DNA from: Colwellia sp. BRX10-3
Lineage (GTDB): Bacteria; Pseudomonadota; Gammaproteobacteria; Enterobacterales; Alteromonadaceae
Direction: 5' to 3'
NCBI RefSeq assembly: GCF_014077505.1
Contig: NZ_JACGWA010000001.1
Coordinates: 186,001-250,000 of the forward strand
DNA: 64,000 bases
Shown here: positions 1 through 9,555 of the stretch, one piece after another
How the letters are laid out: every line of letters starts with the position of its first letter
Position numbering within the stretch: position 1 is the first letter of the stretch
The notes under the pieces: generated by a model
The model's database searches: none
The model's input: only the letters and a program-made list of their open reading frames with translations
What the model was told of the DNA's origin: nothing
Made by a program: the position numbers and the translations under genes

Positions 1-2
1 AT

Positions 3-365
3 GCCGAATTTTCAGTATTAGATGTGCTTTGGCAGCAAAATCCAGCAAGTGCAAATGACATTATTGCCAAGCTAAATGAAACCAAGCCATGGCATGAAAA
101 AACCGTAAAAACCTTGCTCAATCGTTTAGTCAAAAAACAAGCCATTAACTACCAAAAGCAACAACGCAGCTATTTATATTCACCGCTAATTGAGCGTGAA
201 AGCTACCTAGTAAAACAAAGTAAAACCCTGGTTGATAAACTATTTCGGGGTCACCTTTCTCCGCTTGTTACAGGTTTTGCTCAGCAAAGTCGATTAAAAA
301 AAGACGATATCGATGCGCTTAAAAGCATTATTGCCGATTGGGAAAAGGAGAAGAAGGATGATTAA
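3..365 (+). CDS. BlaI/MecI/CopY-family transcriptional repressor, 5' truncated by window edge
   Basis: The reading frame is open from base 3 with no start needed inside the window: codons before the first GTG read Ala-Glu-Phe-Ser-Val-Leu-Asp-Val-Leu-Trp, as in the first helix of BlaI/MecI repressors, so the true start lies upstream. The 120 visible residues hold the winged-helix DNA-binding domain (KTVKTLLNRLVKK as recognition helix and QRSYLYSPL as wing strand) and a C-terminal dimerisation helix. Family members repress a promoter until cleaved or released through the partner M56 peptidase. The stop codon overlaps the start of that partner in an ATGATTAA junction, so the two are translationally coupled. 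The repressor's own target is not visible, and no beta-lactamase gene is adjacent. Confidence 0.85.
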   Translation, partial: AEFSVLDVLWQQNPASANDIIAKLNETKPWHEKTVKTLLNRLVKKQAINYQKQQRSYLYSPLIERESYLVKQSKTLVDKLFRGHLSPLVTGFAQQSRLKKDDIDALKSIIADWEKEKKDD

Positions 366-1638
366 TCTTGTTTTCGAGCTATTGTGGCCATTAACGCTAA
401 TGCTTGTATTGCTATTAATCAGTCATAAGCTGATCTTAAAACATTGCGGTGCTAAGCTAACTTATGCCTTATGGGGCTTAGTTCCCTTAGCTTTAGCTAT
501 TTATATGTTACCGATGCCATGGCACAAAGTCGCGCAGGCTCCAAATTTAGCAATACAACACTATCTAGTTAAGCCTTCAGAACAATTTATTAGTATTCAG
601 CCAGGTTGGCTGTTTATTACATGGTTATCCGGTGCTTTATTAATTATTGGTTACTGGCTTGTAAGCCATATTCGCTTTAGTGCGCAACTGAGTATAACTA
701 AACTAAGCAGCAATGAACTTGCTTTACCTTTACCAAAAAAACTTAAAGCGTATAGAAGTGATATAGCCTACAGCCCTATGCTACTAGGTCTGTTCAAACA
801 AAAACTTATTATTCCAGCAAACTTTTCTAACCGATTTACTCGCTCACAGCAAAAGTTGATTTTGGAACACGAAATTTGTCATTTTGATCGCAATGACATT
901 TATTGGAACACAATGGCGCTATTTTTTGTTGCGCTATTTTGGTTCCACCCTTTGGTCTGGCTAGCTTATTTTAAGTTTCGTCAAGATCAAGAATTGTCCT
1001 GCGACCAAATTGTTCTGGCGCGCAAACAAACTGCAAGCAGGATTGAGTATAGCAAAGCGTTATTGGTGGTAGCAGAATTCGCTCCCAACATTGCCTTTGC
1101 GCATCTTTCATTCAAAAAATATGGAGATAAACACATGATGTTTGAACGTATCAAGCAAATTAAGGCCAACACCCAAGTAAAAAAATTGTCCCTAGCGGTG
1201 ATTGCAGCCGTTTCGGTAGGTTTACTATCAGGCTTTAGTTTTGCAGGTAACCAAGGTCAAGCGACAGATCAACAATATCGTGAAGACCTTTCTGGGAAAG
1301 AACAAATGCGAAGACTGCCACAAAAGTCGGAAAATGCGGTAAAACCTATTTACAGAGTTGAACCAAAATATCCAGCTAAGGCTGCGGCAGAAAGTATTGA
1401 AGGTTCAGTAGTATTAAAGTTCGATATTGATCGTACTGGCATGGTGAAAAACGTTGAAGTAGTTAACGGCTCACCCGCCTACGTGTTCGATAAAGTCGCA
1501 ACAACTGCACTAGAGCAATGGCAATATGAGCCATCAAACTCTTATCACAAAAATAACCTCGTTCAACTAGATTTTGCTATGGGTGAAAATTCAGCTAAGC
1601 GGGCAAGTTTAATTGAACAAGTTAAAGTGACAAAATAG
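358..1638 (+). CDS. BlaR1-type M56 membrane metallopeptidase with C-terminal TonB-like domain
   Basis: Start chosen at ATG 358, behind AAGGAG, overlapping the repressor stop; the frame is open further upstream but lacks a ribosome site there. The 426-residue protein has membrane segments near residues 3-23, 35-52, 85-105, 186-206 and 277-296. The zinc motif HEICH is at residues 171-175 and a further candidate ligand is Glu212 in DQELSCDQ, so the peptidase should be active. In place of the penicillin-sensor domain of BlaR1, the part after the last helix (about residues 328-401) is a TonB C-terminal-like domain (YRVEPKYPAKAAAESIEGS, then two strands and a helix). M56 peptidases of this type signal to the BlaI partner; the stimulus here is unknown. 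Family assignment is sure, the role is inferred. Confidence 0.85.
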   Translation: MINLVFELLWPLTLMLVLLLISHKLILKHCGAKLTYALWGLVPLALAIYMLPMPWHKVAQAPNLAIQHYLVKPSEQFISIQPGWLFITWLSGALLIIGYWLVSHIRFSAQLSITKLSSNELALPLPKKLKAYRSDIAYSPMLLGLFKQKLIIPANFSNRFTRSQQKLILEHEICHFDRNDIYWNTMALFFVALFWFHPLVWLAYFKFRQDQELSCDQIVLARKQTASRIEYSKALLVVAEFAPNIAFAHLSFKKYGDKHMMFERIKQIKANTQVKKLSLAVIAAVSVGLLSGFSFAGNQGQATDQQYREDLSGKEQMRRLPQKSENAVKPIYRVEPKYPAKAAAESIEGSVVLKFDIDRTGMVKNVEVVNGSPAYVFDKVATTALEQWQYEPSNSYHKNNLVQLDFAMGENSAKRASLIEQVKVTK

Positions 1639-1662
1639 TAAAAACGCTGTTAGCTGTCATAC

Positions 1663-1697
1663 AAAAGGCTGATAATATTACTGTTATCGGCTTTTTT
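1663..1697 (+). terminator. Rho-independent terminator after the BlaR1-type gene
   Basis: A 13-base stem (arms start AAAAGGCTGA and end TATCGGCTTTTT, two G-U pairs) with a nine-base loop ends in a run of T, 25 bases past the stop. Confidence 0.85.
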
Positions 1698-1708
1698 CAT
1701 ATTAGATA

Positions 1709-1733
1709 CACTTAAAAATAATAATTTTAAGTG
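1709..1733 (-). terminator. Possible weak terminator for the GGDEF-EAL gene
   Basis: CACTTAAAA and TTTTAAGTG form a 9-base stem around a 7-base AT loop, about 115 bases downstream of the minus-strand stop at 1848. There is no clear T run on that strand, so this may only be an AT-rich inverted repeat. Confidence 0.3.
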
Positions 1734-1847
1734 ACAAACTCTAGGCTTAGTTCATGTTAAGAAAATCGTATATTTACAACTATTACCTGATGGGAGGCTT
1801 TGCGAGTAACTGGGTCTGATTACTTTTTCACAGCAAAGTACTAAACC

Positions 1848-4289
1848 TTAAACAATTTCGCGTTTATTAGTACTATTCAAAAGGAAAGATTTAAAATCAG
1901 CATCAAGTAGCGGTTTAGCAATATAATACCCTTGCCCTAAATCACAGCCTATTTCTTTAAGCTTTTGATATTGTTCTAAGGTTTCAATTCCTTCTGCTGT
2001 TGTCTTTATCTTAAGTGATTTAGCTAAATTAACCACAGCGTCCAATATCAAAACCTTATTACTCACTTCATTTAAGTCATCAACAAAGCTTTTATCTATT
2101 TTCAAATAATCTAAAGAAAATTGGTGTAAATAACTCAAGGATGAAAAGCCCGTACCAAAATCATCCAATGCTACTGGAATATTAAGATTTTTCAAAATAT
2201 CGAGATGTTTTTTCACTGCATCAACGTTTAGAATTAAGCTTTCTTCAGTAATTTCGACACACAAACGAGTAGTGATATCTGAAGATTTCTGATGTTGTTC
2301 TTGCAAATAGTTAATAAAATCTTTTGACGCAAAACCGGATGTAGAAACATTAACACTGAGCTTAAATGTTTTTGGTAGCCAGTCAGCCCAAAGGTTTAGC
2401 TTACTCACTGCGAGCTTTAACATATAAATATCAAGTTGAACTATTTGTCCTGACTTTTCTAAAATGGGGATAAAAAAATCTGGATACAAAAGTCCTAGTT
2501 TAGGATGCTGCCAACGTACTAAAATTTCAGCACCTATAACGTCACCCGTATCAAAATCGATCAAGGGCTGGTAATTGCCGATAAATTCTAGATTTTTTAC
2601 CGCATGATCAAAATCATACTCAACTTTAATATTCGTTGATTTATTTTGTGCTTCAAGCGCTTCAAAAAATACATACTGATTCCGCCCCTTCAACTTAGCT
2701 TGGTACATAGCATGATCGGCATCAATCAATAATTGTTCAGCACTTTCACTGGTTTCGTTATAAGTCGCTATACCGATACTTAAACTGCTAAAAATATTCA
2801 AGCCATCGATATGAAATGCCCCTGCCATAGTCCCGATAATATTTTCGGTTATCCGACGAATGGTCTGATGAACAATTTGACCCTCAAGTAATATAGCGAA
2901 TTCATCGCCCCCTAAACGCGCTAAAGTATCAGTATTTCTTAAAGTTGCCTTTATAGATTTTACAATGGCAATAAGTAGGTTATCGCCAACATGATGACCA
3001 TAAGTATCATTAACTTGTTTAAACCTGTCTACATCAATAAATAGTATCGCTATATTGTCGTGGCGATTATTCTTACAGTGTAAAAATGCATGTTGAATTC
3101 TATCTTTAAAAAGCGATCTATTCGGTAAATCTGTTAAGGGGTCATGTAATGCTAAAAACTGAAGTTTCTGCTTAGCTTCCATTCTTTCAATCGCATTATG
3201 GATATGCTTAGCTACAAAAGATAAGAGTTGTTTGTCTTTGTCTTGGAATAAAAAATCAGTGCTATAACTTTGTACAACTACAATACCTTTATTATCCCCG
3301 GCTCCAAACGGCACACCTAGCCAAGCTTTTGGTATGCTCCCTAGAATATAGAGTTCTTTGCTATCCAGCATTTTTTGAATATCATTTTCATATAATAAAA
3401 AAGGTTTATCTTTTGACAAGGTATAACCTGTAATACTTAAATGTTCTGGATCAATCGCCACTTTATCGAATATTTTTCCTTGATCAAACTCATCGATCAT
3501 ATCTTGGTCAAATTCGTCCACTGCATAAGGAAATTCGATTGTTTTTCCATCATCTTTTAGTAAGGCAACAAAAAAGTTTTTTGCAAAAGTTAGACGCCCA
3601 ATACACTGGTGTAAATGCCGATAAAACTCGCCCATAGTTTTAGTTTTAAAAGTAAGTTCTGCAATCTCGAATAAGGCATCTTGAATTTTATTAGCATATT
3701 CTAAATTTTCAATAATCTCTTCTAAACCATCAACTCTGATGATTTGAGATAGTTTCATTGCAGCAATAGAGGCTAACGCGGTGAGTGTTCTTAGGTGATA
3801 TTCAGTGTAAAAATCAACCTGAGAATGTTCGGTGTCAATAACACCTAATAATTGCTCTTTAAATAAAATAGGTACAGCTAGCTCTGATAATGTAGCTTCG
3901 CCGTCAACAATATAGCTTTCAAATTCTCGAGTATCTTTTACTAATATCGGCTTCTTTGTTGCCGCAACTTTTCCAATAACGCCCTGATTAAAAGGAATAA
4001 CCATTGAGTTAGCAGAGGTATTGCTTAGTTGAGTATTGCTGATTTTATCATTATTAATTGATGTGCTCTGTTTAAAGCCCGACATTCGACTTAATGTCTT
4101 CCCACCTTCATCTAAAGTATAAATAACCGCGTCGTCAAAACCGAGTTTTTCAACAATATTTTGAGCTAAATATTGCCAAACTTCATTTGGGCTATTTAAT
4201 AACAAAATATCAGTAGCAAACTGATTAGTGATGGTTAAGCTTTTTATCGTTTGTGATTTAGATAGTTCTGACAAATTTATTATGCCCAA
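1848..4289 (-). CDS. Cytosolic GAF-GAF-GGDEF-EAL cyclic-di-GMP turnover protein
   Basis: The 813-residue protein has no membrane segment. Two GAF-like sensor domains (about residues 20-170 and 200-365) precede a GGDEF domain (about 378-540; RLGGDEFAI with GGDEF at 459-463) and an EAL domain (about 555-805). The inhibitory site RxxD (RNTD) lies five residues before GGDEF, as in feedback-regulated diguanylate cyclases. In the EAL domain the signature is Glu-Ile-Leu (588-590), but the other catalytic pieces are there: EITEES, DDFGTG, KIDKSF, AEGIET and QGYYIAKP. Both cyclase and phosphodiesterase activity are therefore possible; the net direction cannot be told from sequence. The gene stands alone, with its own upstream region and no obvious partner. 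Confidence 0.9.
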   Translation of the reverse strand: MGIINLSELSKSQTIKSLTITNQFATDILLLNSPNEVWQYLAQNIVEKLGFDDAVIYTLDEGGKTLSRMSGFKQSTSINNDKISNTQLSNTSANSMVIPFNQGVIGKVAATKKPILVKDTREFESYIVDGEATLSELAVPILFKEQLLGVIDTEHSQVDFYTEYHLRTLTALASIAAMKLSQIIRVDGLEEIIENLEYANKIQDALFEIAELTFKTKTMGEFYRHLHQCIGRLTFAKNFFVALLKDDGKTIEFPYAVDEFDQDMIDEFDQGKIFDKVAIDPEHLSITGYTLSKDKPFLLYENDIQKMLDSKELYILGSIPKAWLGVPFGAGDNKGIVVVQSYSTDFLFQDKDKQLLSFVAKHIHNAIERMEAKQKLQFLALHDPLTDLPNRSLFKDRIQHAFLHCKNNRHDNIAILFIDVDRFKQVNDTYGHHVGDNLLIAIVKSIKATLRNTDTLARLGGDEFAILLEGQIVHQTIRRITENIIGTMAGAFHIDGLNIFSSLSIGIATYNETSESAEQLLIDADHAMYQAKLKGRNQYVFFEALEAQNKSTNIKVEYDFDHAVKNLEFIGNYQPLIDFDTGDVIGAEILVRWQHPKLGLLYPDFFIPILEKSGQIVQLDIYMLKLAVSKLNLWADWLPKTFKLSVNVSTSGFASKDFINYLQEQHQKSSDITTRLCVEITEESLILNVDAVKKHLDILKNLNIPVALDDFGTGFSSLSYLHQFSLDYLKIDKSFVDDLNEVSNKVLILDAVVNLAKSLKIKTTAEGIETLEQYQKLKEIGCDLGQGYYIAKPLLDADFKSFLLNSTNKREIV

Positions 4290-4649
4290 AAGTTATTTAA
4301 ATAATACATATCCGCTTTGTTGTATTTGAGAATATCAGCGTGCGAATTTTTAATTTGATTAGAGCAAACTTTTAATCGAGTGTCTATTGACCAATGTAAT
4401 ATAACACCAATAACCATATTGCCATTAAATATAATTTTTTAGCTGCAAGGCTAGCTTTAGTAAGTTGAAATAAATGACGATAACTCGACTTCGCTACGAG
4501 TAATTATAGATAATTGATATCAATTATTGAGTGTTTAGCAACCTAGCTAATTAAAACGTAAATATTTATTGACTGTATGGACAGATTTTATCAGAACGAC
4601 TTTAATCTTTAGTCAATTTTATATTTTTGCCCAAGACAGTTGCACGATC
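4290..4649. other. AT-rich intergenic region upstream of the GGDEF-EAL gene
   Basis: This gap must hold the promoter of the minus-strand GGDEF-EAL gene. It is strongly AT-rich; I see no coding frame with a ribosome site, no clear -35/-10 pair and no RNA gene. Confidence 0.5.
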
Positions 4650-4686
4650 AAAAAAGGGTAATAACATCACTGTTATTACCCTTTTT
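4650..4686 (-). terminator. Terminator of the isc operon
   Basis: A near-perfect 16-base stem (AAAAAGGGTAATAACA, loop TCAC, complementary arm) with terminal A and T runs lies 21 bases past the fdx stop. It would work in both directions. It closes the operon directly after fdx. Confidence 0.9.
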
Positions 4687-4707
4687 AAACATTCAATCAC
4701 TAAAAAA

Positions 4708-5046
4708 CTAGTGGGTTTCAGAAACCATATTAACGGTATATTTAGGAATCTCTACGACTAGATCTTCATCACCAACCAAAGCTTGGCAACCAAGGCGTGA
4801 TTCTGGCTCTAAACCCCAGGCTTTATCAAGCATATCTTCTTCAAGTTCATCACCCTCTTCAATCGAGTCGAAACCTTCACGAATAATCATATGACAAGTG
4901 GTACAGGCGCAAACTTTTTCACACGCGTGCTCAACACCAATATCACTTCTAAGCGCAACATTTAACACGCTTTCACCTTTTTCGGCTTGTACTACTGCGC
5001 CTTCTGGGCAAAGCTCTTCATTGGGTAAAAATATAATCTGTGGCAT
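4708..5046 (-). CDS. fdx: ISC-system [2Fe-2S] ferredoxin
   Basis: An adrenodoxin-type ferredoxin of 112 residues that supplies electrons during iron-sulfur cluster assembly on IscU. The four cluster ligands are Cys42, Cys48, Cys51 (HACEKVCACTTC) and Cys87 (LGCQ), the same positions as in E. coli Fdx. An acidic stretch (EEGDELEEDMLD, residues 63-74) is the usual partner-docking surface. It starts 4 bases after the hscA stop and is the last gene of the isc operon, followed directly by a strong terminator. iscX, which follows fdx in E. coli, is absent here. Confidence 0.97.
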   Translation of the reverse strand: MPQIIFLPNEELCPEGAVVQAEKGESVLNVALRSDIGVEHACEKVCACTTCHMIIREGFDSIEEGDELEEDMLDKAWGLEPESRLGCQALVGDEDLVVEIPKYTVNMVSETH

Positions 5047-5050
5047 TTAA

Positions 5051-6913
5051 CTAAACCTCGTCTACTGAATGGCCAGAAAGTGCTGTTTTGATAGATGAAT
5101 CCATTCTACGTTCAGCAAATGTGGCGGTGCTATTATTTAATTTCTCTATTGCCGCTTCAACTTCATCGGCATTACCTGTTTGGCTTATTTTTTTCAGCGC
5201 AGAAATTGCGTTATTAATTTCGCTAATTTCAGCTTCATTTAATAAAACGCTATCGGCCAAAAGTGCCGATTGAATCGACTCAATCACGCGTAATGATTCA
5301 ACTTGCTTCTCTTTCAACATACGCACTTGCATATCTTCTTCGGCATTTTCCATGGATTCTTTCAGCATATTAGTGATTTCATCTGCTTCTAAACCAAAGC
5401 TTGGTTTTACAGTGATACTCGACTCAACGCCGGTTGATTTTTCCATCGCCGACACTTCTAACAAACCGTCAGCGTCTACTTTAAAGGTGACACGAATATG
5501 TGCAGCACCTGCAGTCATGGCTGGAATACCCCGAAGTTCAAAACGTGCTAACGAACGACAATCGTCAACTAGCTCCCGTTCGCCTTGCAATACATGCACA
5601 GCCATCGCAGTTTGACCGTCTTTAAAGGTGGTAAATTCTTGCGCTTTTGCCACTGGAATAGTGGTATTGCGTGTAATAACCTTCTCAACTAAGCCGCCCA
5701 TGGTTTCTAGGCCTAGTGATAAAGGAATAACATCAAGCAACAGCATGTCGCTGTCTGGCTTATTACCCGCTAAAATATCAGCTTGAATAGCCGCGCCTAA
5801 AGCAACTACTTTATCAGGGTCAATTGAGGTTAATGGTTGTCGCTTGAAAAAGCCTTCAACCTCATTACGCACTAAAGGTACGCGAGTGGAGCCGCCTACC
5901 ATCACAACTTCAATAATATCAGTAATATCTAGCTCTGCGTCTTTTACCGCACGACGACATGCTCTTAGTGTTTTCTTTACTAGTGGCGCGATAAGTTGTT
6001 CAAATTCAGTACGCGTAAAATTGCCGGTCCACGAGTTATTTTCTGCAAGTGATAGCAAAATTTCAACACTTTCACTGTTTGACAATTGTTCTTTAGCCAA
6101 ACATGCTTGCTGGGTTAATTGTCGTTCCATTGAAGTAGACAAAGGGCGCACTAAACCCGCTTTAGCGATTAGATGCTCAACAAGTATGCCATCAAAATCG
6201 TCACCACCTAGGGCAGAATCACCTCCGGTAGCTAACACTTCAAACACACCTTTATTTAGGCGTAATATTGAAATATCAAAAGTGCCGCCGCCTAAATCAT
6301 AAACTGCCACAACACCTTCTTGGCCACTATCTAAACCATAAGCAACCGCAGCCGCTGTTGGTTCGTTAAGTAAACGTAGCACTTTAACACCAGCTAATTT
6401 TGCCGCGTCTTTTGTACTATGGCGTTGGGCATCATCAAAATAAGCTGGCACGGTAATAACCACACCGGTAAGCTCTCCGCCTAACGATGATTCAGCGCGT
6501 TTTACTAAGGTTTTTAGAATTTCTGCCGACACTTGTACAGGGTTAACATCACCGGTACGAGTGGCTATGGATGGATGGTTTTCATCACCACAAAAGGCAT
6601 AAGGAAGCGATGCATATTTGGTTGTAATATCGCTTTTAGAGCGGCCAATTAGCCGCTTTGCCGATACGATAGTATTTTCAGGGTCGCTCACTGCTAACGC
6701 TTTTGCGTCATGACCGACAAGGATCCCATTATTTTGATAACTGACCACTGACGGTAAAATATCAGCACCATTATCATCAAAAATAGTTTCAGCTAGACCA
6801 CTTTTTACGCTAGCAATTAAAGAGTTTGTCGTACCAAGGTCAATACCAGCGGCAAGTCGATGTGCGTGAGGAACTGTACTTTGCCCTGGTTCAGCGATTT
6901 GTAATAATGCCAT
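5051..6913 (-). CDS. hscA: Fe-S assembly Hsp70 chaperone HscA
   Basis: A specialised Hsp70 that binds the LPPVK motif of IscU and drives cluster transfer by ATP hydrolysis, with HscB as J-partner. The 620 residues begin the ATPase domain with [12 protein letters not shown] near residue 23 and carry [12 protein letters not shown] and VGGSTRVP; the substrate-binding domain follows after about residue 390. Length matches E. coli HscA (616). A 103-base gap with an 11-base inverted repeat separates it from hscB, the longest gap inside this operon. Confidence 0.97.
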   Translation of the reverse strand: MALLQIAEPGQSTVPHAHRLAAGIDLGTTNSLIASVKSGLAETIFDDNGADILPSVVSYQNNGILVGHDAKALAVSDPENTIVSAKRLIGRSKSDITTKYASLPYAFCGDENHPSIATRTGDVNPVQVSAEILKTLVKRAESSLGGELTGVVITVPAYFDDAQRHSTKDAAKLAGVKVLRLLNEPTAAAVAYGLDSGQEGVVAVYDLGGGTFDISILRLNKGVFEVLATGGDSALGGDDFDGILVEHLIAKAGLVRPLSTSMERQLTQQACLAKEQLSNSESVEILLSLAENNSWTGNFTRTEFEQLIAPLVKKTLRACRRAVKDAELDITDIIEVVMVGGSTRVPLVRNEVEGFFKRQPLTSIDPDKVVALGAAIQADILAGNKPDSDMLLLDVIPLSLGLETMGGLVEKVITRNTTIPVAKAQEFTTFKDGQTAMAVHVLQGERELVDDCRSLARFELRGIPAMTAGAAHIRVTFKVDADGLLEVSAMEKSTGVESSITVKPSFGLEADEITNMLKESMENAEEDMQVRMLKEKQVESLRVIESIQSALLADSVLLNEAEISEINNAISALKKISQTGNADEVEAAIEKLNNSTATFAERRMDSSIKTALSGHSVDEV

Positions 6914-6954
6914 TGTAAAAGCTCGTTAGGTAATAGTTTTGCGAAGTTTTTATC

Positions 6955-6996
6955 AATAACTGCATTGTTTTTGTATAATAAGTACATGCAGTTATT
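6955..6996 (-). repeat. 11-base inverted repeat between hscB and hscA
   Basis: AATAACTGCAT (6955-6965) and ATGCAGTTATT (6986-6996) pair perfectly around a 20-base loop. In the mRNA this would form a hairpin 42 bases before the hscA start codon. No T run follows, so it is not a standard terminator; a processing, stabilising or attenuating element is possible. Confidence 0.5.
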
Positions 6997-7016
6997 AACG
7001 TCTTAATTTTTATAGC

Positions 7017-7544
7017 TTAATCGTCTAGTAATAACTCTTCGAGTTTGTCTAGCTCAACATGAAGCTTTTGATAAAATTTAAGCTTTCTTAAATTGTCACA
7101 AGCTAAGCTATTTGATTCTGCGGTGTTATCCGCCAATTGAGTTTGCAACTGATTAAAAAGCTGCTGAAATTCTGTCTCAAACACTTGAGAAACGTCAAAC
7201 ACGGCTGCATCAACATTATCAGCATGTTTAACTTCATCTAGCATTTCTCGCAATTCCATTTGATGCATTAAAAAACCCACATCACCAAACGATGTCTGCT
7301 CATTAGGCATGTTAACGCCACGCAATTCTAATAGATATTGCGCACGCTTCAGTGGGGTTTTTAGTGTTTGGTATGCATCGTTAATCAGCGTTGATTTTTT
7401 AACGGCCAGCATTTGCTCTTGGCTTGAACCATGAGCAAAGCGATCAGGATGTACTTTTTTTTGTAATGTTTGATAAAGTGTTGAAAGCTTAGCCAAATCA
7501 ATATTAAATTGAATGTCTAAACCAAATAATTGAAAATAATTCAC
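7017..7544 (-). CDS. hscB: J-type co-chaperone HscB
   Basis: Co-chaperone that delivers IscU to HscA and stimulates its ATPase. Start chosen at GTG 7544: it gives MNYFQLFGL, places the HPD motif at residues 32-34 exactly as in E. coli HscB, and has GGAG upstream. A GTG eight codons earlier (7568) lacks a ribosome site. The 175 residues comprise an N-terminal J-domain (about 1-75; KKVHPDRFAHGSS) and a C-terminal three-helix IscU-binding domain. It lies between iscA and hscA, the usual position. Confidence 0.93.
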   Translation of the reverse strand: MNYFQLFGLDIQFNIDLAKLSTLYQTLQKKVHPDRFAHGSSQEQMLAVKKSTLINDAYQTLKTPLKRAQYLLELRGVNMPNEQTSFGDVGFLMHQMELREMLDEVKHADNVDAAVFDVSQVFETEFQQLFNQLQTQLADNTAESNSLACDNLRKLKFYQKLHVELDKLEELLLDD

Positions 7545-7571
7545 AACAACTCCAGTGGAATTAACCACTCA

Positions 7572-7895
7572 CTAAACATTAAAACTTTCACCACAGCCAC
7601 ATTCGCCTTTAGCGTTTGGGTTGGTGAATTTAAAGCCTTCGTTCAAACCTTCTTTAGTAAAATCAAGTTCGATACCGTCAAGATAAACCAAGCTTTTGCC
7701 ATCAATAATAATATTAACATCATTGATCGAAAACAGGGTGTCGTCTTCATTTAGATCATCTACAAATTCAAGTACATAAGCTAAACCAGAACAACCAGTT
7801 GTTTTAATACCTAATCGTAAACCAAGGCCCTTGCCTCGGTTTTCGATAAACGATTTTACCCTGTCAGATGCAGCAGGTGTCATCGTTACACTCAT
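7572..7895 (-). CDS. iscA: A-type iron-sulfur carrier IscA
   Basis: Carrier that receives and delivers Fe-S clusters or iron. The 107 residues contain the three conserved ligands Cys35 (TTGCSGLAY), Cys99 and Cys101 (GECGCGESF), at the positions known from E. coli IscA. It lies 14 bases downstream of iscU in the same operon. Length and motifs are ordinary for the family. Confidence 0.97.
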   Translation of the reverse strand: MSVTMTPAASDRVKSFIENRGKGLGLRLGIKTTGCSGLAYVLEFVDDLNEDDTLFSINDVNIIIDGKSLVYLDGIELDFTKEGLNEGFKFTNPNAKGECGCGESFNV

Positions 7896-7909
7896 AGTTT
7901 GTCTCCAGC

Positions 7910-8293
7910 TTAACCTTTGTGCTTACTGCGGTAATCTTCGATTGCCGCTTTAATTGCGTCTTCTGCTAAAATCGAACAGTGAATTTTCACTGGCGGTAAT
8001 GCAAGTTCTTCAGCAATCGCGGTGTTTTTTATCTTACCCGCTTCATCGATTGACTTACCTTTAACCCATTCTGTTACTAATGAGCTTGAGGCAATCGCAG
8101 AACCACAACCGTAAGTTTTAAATTTCGCATCTTCGATAATACCGTCAGCTGAAATTTTAAGTTGTAACTTCATCACGTCACCACATGCGGGTGCGCCAAC
8201 CATACCAGTAGCAACTTGTGGGTCGTTTTTATCTAAAGAACCAACGTTGCGTGGATTTTCATAATGATCAATTACTTTTTCGCTATAAGCCAT
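7910..8293 (-). CDS. iscU: Fe-S cluster scaffold IscU
   Basis: Scaffold on which [2Fe-2S] clusters are built from IscS sulfur and iron. The 127 residues have Cys37 (PACGD, with Asp39), Cys63 ([10 protein letters not shown]) and Cys106, and the HscA-binding motif LPPVK at 99-103, all at E. coli positions. A good ribosome site (AGGAG) precedes the ATG, 18 bases after iscS. Nothing is missing or altered. Confidence 0.98.
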   Translation of the reverse strand: MAYSEKVIDHYENPRNVGSLDKNDPQVATGMVGAPACGDVMKLQLKISADGIIEDAKFKTYGCGSAIASSSLVTEWVKGKSIDEAGKIKNTAIAEELALPPVKIHCSILAEDAIKAAIEDYRSKHKG

Positions 8294-8311
8294 AATATTT
8301 CTCCTAGTGCT

Positions 8312-9526
8312 CTAGTGAGCAGCCCACTCTATTGAGTCTAAATCGATACCGTCTTTGAACATTTCCCAAAGCGGTGACATGTTGCGTAAATGGCCAATTG
8401 CCTTTTTAATCAGGTCAATGGCGTAATCTATTTCTTCTTCTGTAGTAAAACGACCGAAGCTAAAACGAATGGAGCTGTGCGCCATTTCATCATTTAGCCC
8501 TAACGCTCGAAGTACATACGACGGCTCTAAACTTGCAGAAGTACAGGCAGAACCTGAAGATACTGCTAAATCTTTTAGCGCCATAATTAACGATTCGCCT
8601 TCAACAAAGTTGAAGCTAACATTTAAGTTACCTGGGTAACGTTTGTCAGCGTCGCCATTAATAAAAACTTGTTCCATATCGTTTAAGCCAGCCCATAAAC
8701 GATCACGCATTTTTGTCACGTGTATTTCGTCTTGTACTAGCTCTTCTTTTGCAATTCTAAATGCTTCACCCATACCAACAATTTGGTGGGTTGCTAGTGT
8801 GCCCGAACGCATACCACGCTCATGCCCACCGCCATGCATTTGAGATTCAAGGCGAACTCGAGGCTTACGACTCACATAAAGTGCGCCAATACCTTTTGGA
8901 CCATAAATTTTATGGGCTGAGAACGACATCAAATCGACTTTTAAATGCTGTAAATCGATGTTGATTTTACCGGCACTTTGCGCGGCATCAACATGGAAGA
9001 TAATTTTACGTGCGCGACACATTTCGCCAATTTCAGCGATGTCTTGAATCACACCAATTTCATTATTAATGTGCATAATACTGACAAGTACTGTGTCTTC
9101 ACGCATCGCATCATTTAATTTATTTAAATCAATTAAACCATTACTTTCAGGGTCAAGGTAAGTTACCTCGAAGCCTTGGCGTTCTAGCTCGCGACAAGTA
9201 TCTAGCACAGCTTTATGTTCTGTTTTACAGGTAATAATGTGCTTACCTTTTTTGCTGTAAAACTTGGCTGCACCTTTAATGGCTAGGTTATTCGATTCTG
9301 TAGCACCTGAAGTAATAACAATTTCGCGCGGATCAGCGTTAATCAAATCAGCAATTTGATTACGAGCGATATCAACCGCTTCTTCTGCTTGCCAGCCGAA
9401 TTTGTGTGAACGTGATGCTGGGTTTCCGTAAAAACCGTCAGTAGTCATGTATTGCATCATTTTTTCAGCGACACGCTTATCTACTGGTGTGGTTGCTGAA
9501 TAATCAAAATAAATAGGAAGCTTCAT
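8312..9526 (-). CDS. iscS: Cysteine desulfurase IscS
   Basis: PLP enzyme that takes sulfur from cysteine and passes it as persulfide to IscU, TusA and other acceptors. The 404 residues equal E. coli IscS in length. The PLP lysine is in [12 protein letters not shown] (K206 equivalent) and the persulfide cysteine in [14 protein letters not shown] (C328 equivalent); the C-terminal IscU-binding tail ends SIEWAAH. It follows iscR by only 29 bases, so the longer iscR-iscS spacer that carries a protective stem in E. coli is not present. Confidence 0.98.
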   Translation of the reverse strand: MKLPIYFDYSATTPVDKRVAEKMMQYMTTDGFYGNPASRSHKFGWQAEEAVDIARNQIADLINADPREIVITSGATESNNLAIKGAAKFYSKKGKHIITCKTEHKAVLDTCRELERQGFEVTYLDPESNGLIDLNKLNDAMREDTVLVSIMHINNEIGVIQDIAEIGEMCRARKIIFHVDAAQSAGKINIDLQHLKVDLMSFSAHKIYGPKGIGALYVSRKPRVRLESQMHGGGHERGMRSGTLATHQIVGMGEAFRIAKEELVQDEIHVTKMRDRLWAGLNDMEQVFINGDADKRYPGNLNVSFNFVEGESLIMALKDLAVSSGSACTSASLEPSYVLRALGLNDEMAHSSIRFSFGRFTTEEEIDYAIDLIKKAIGHLRNMSPLWEMFKDGIDLDSIEWAAH

Positions 9527-9555
9527 TGATTAATAATCTCCAATTGTACTAGCAA

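Noticed and set aside
5844-6302. 152-codon plus-strand frame inside hscA
   Set aside because: Shadow of the conserved HscA coding sequence.
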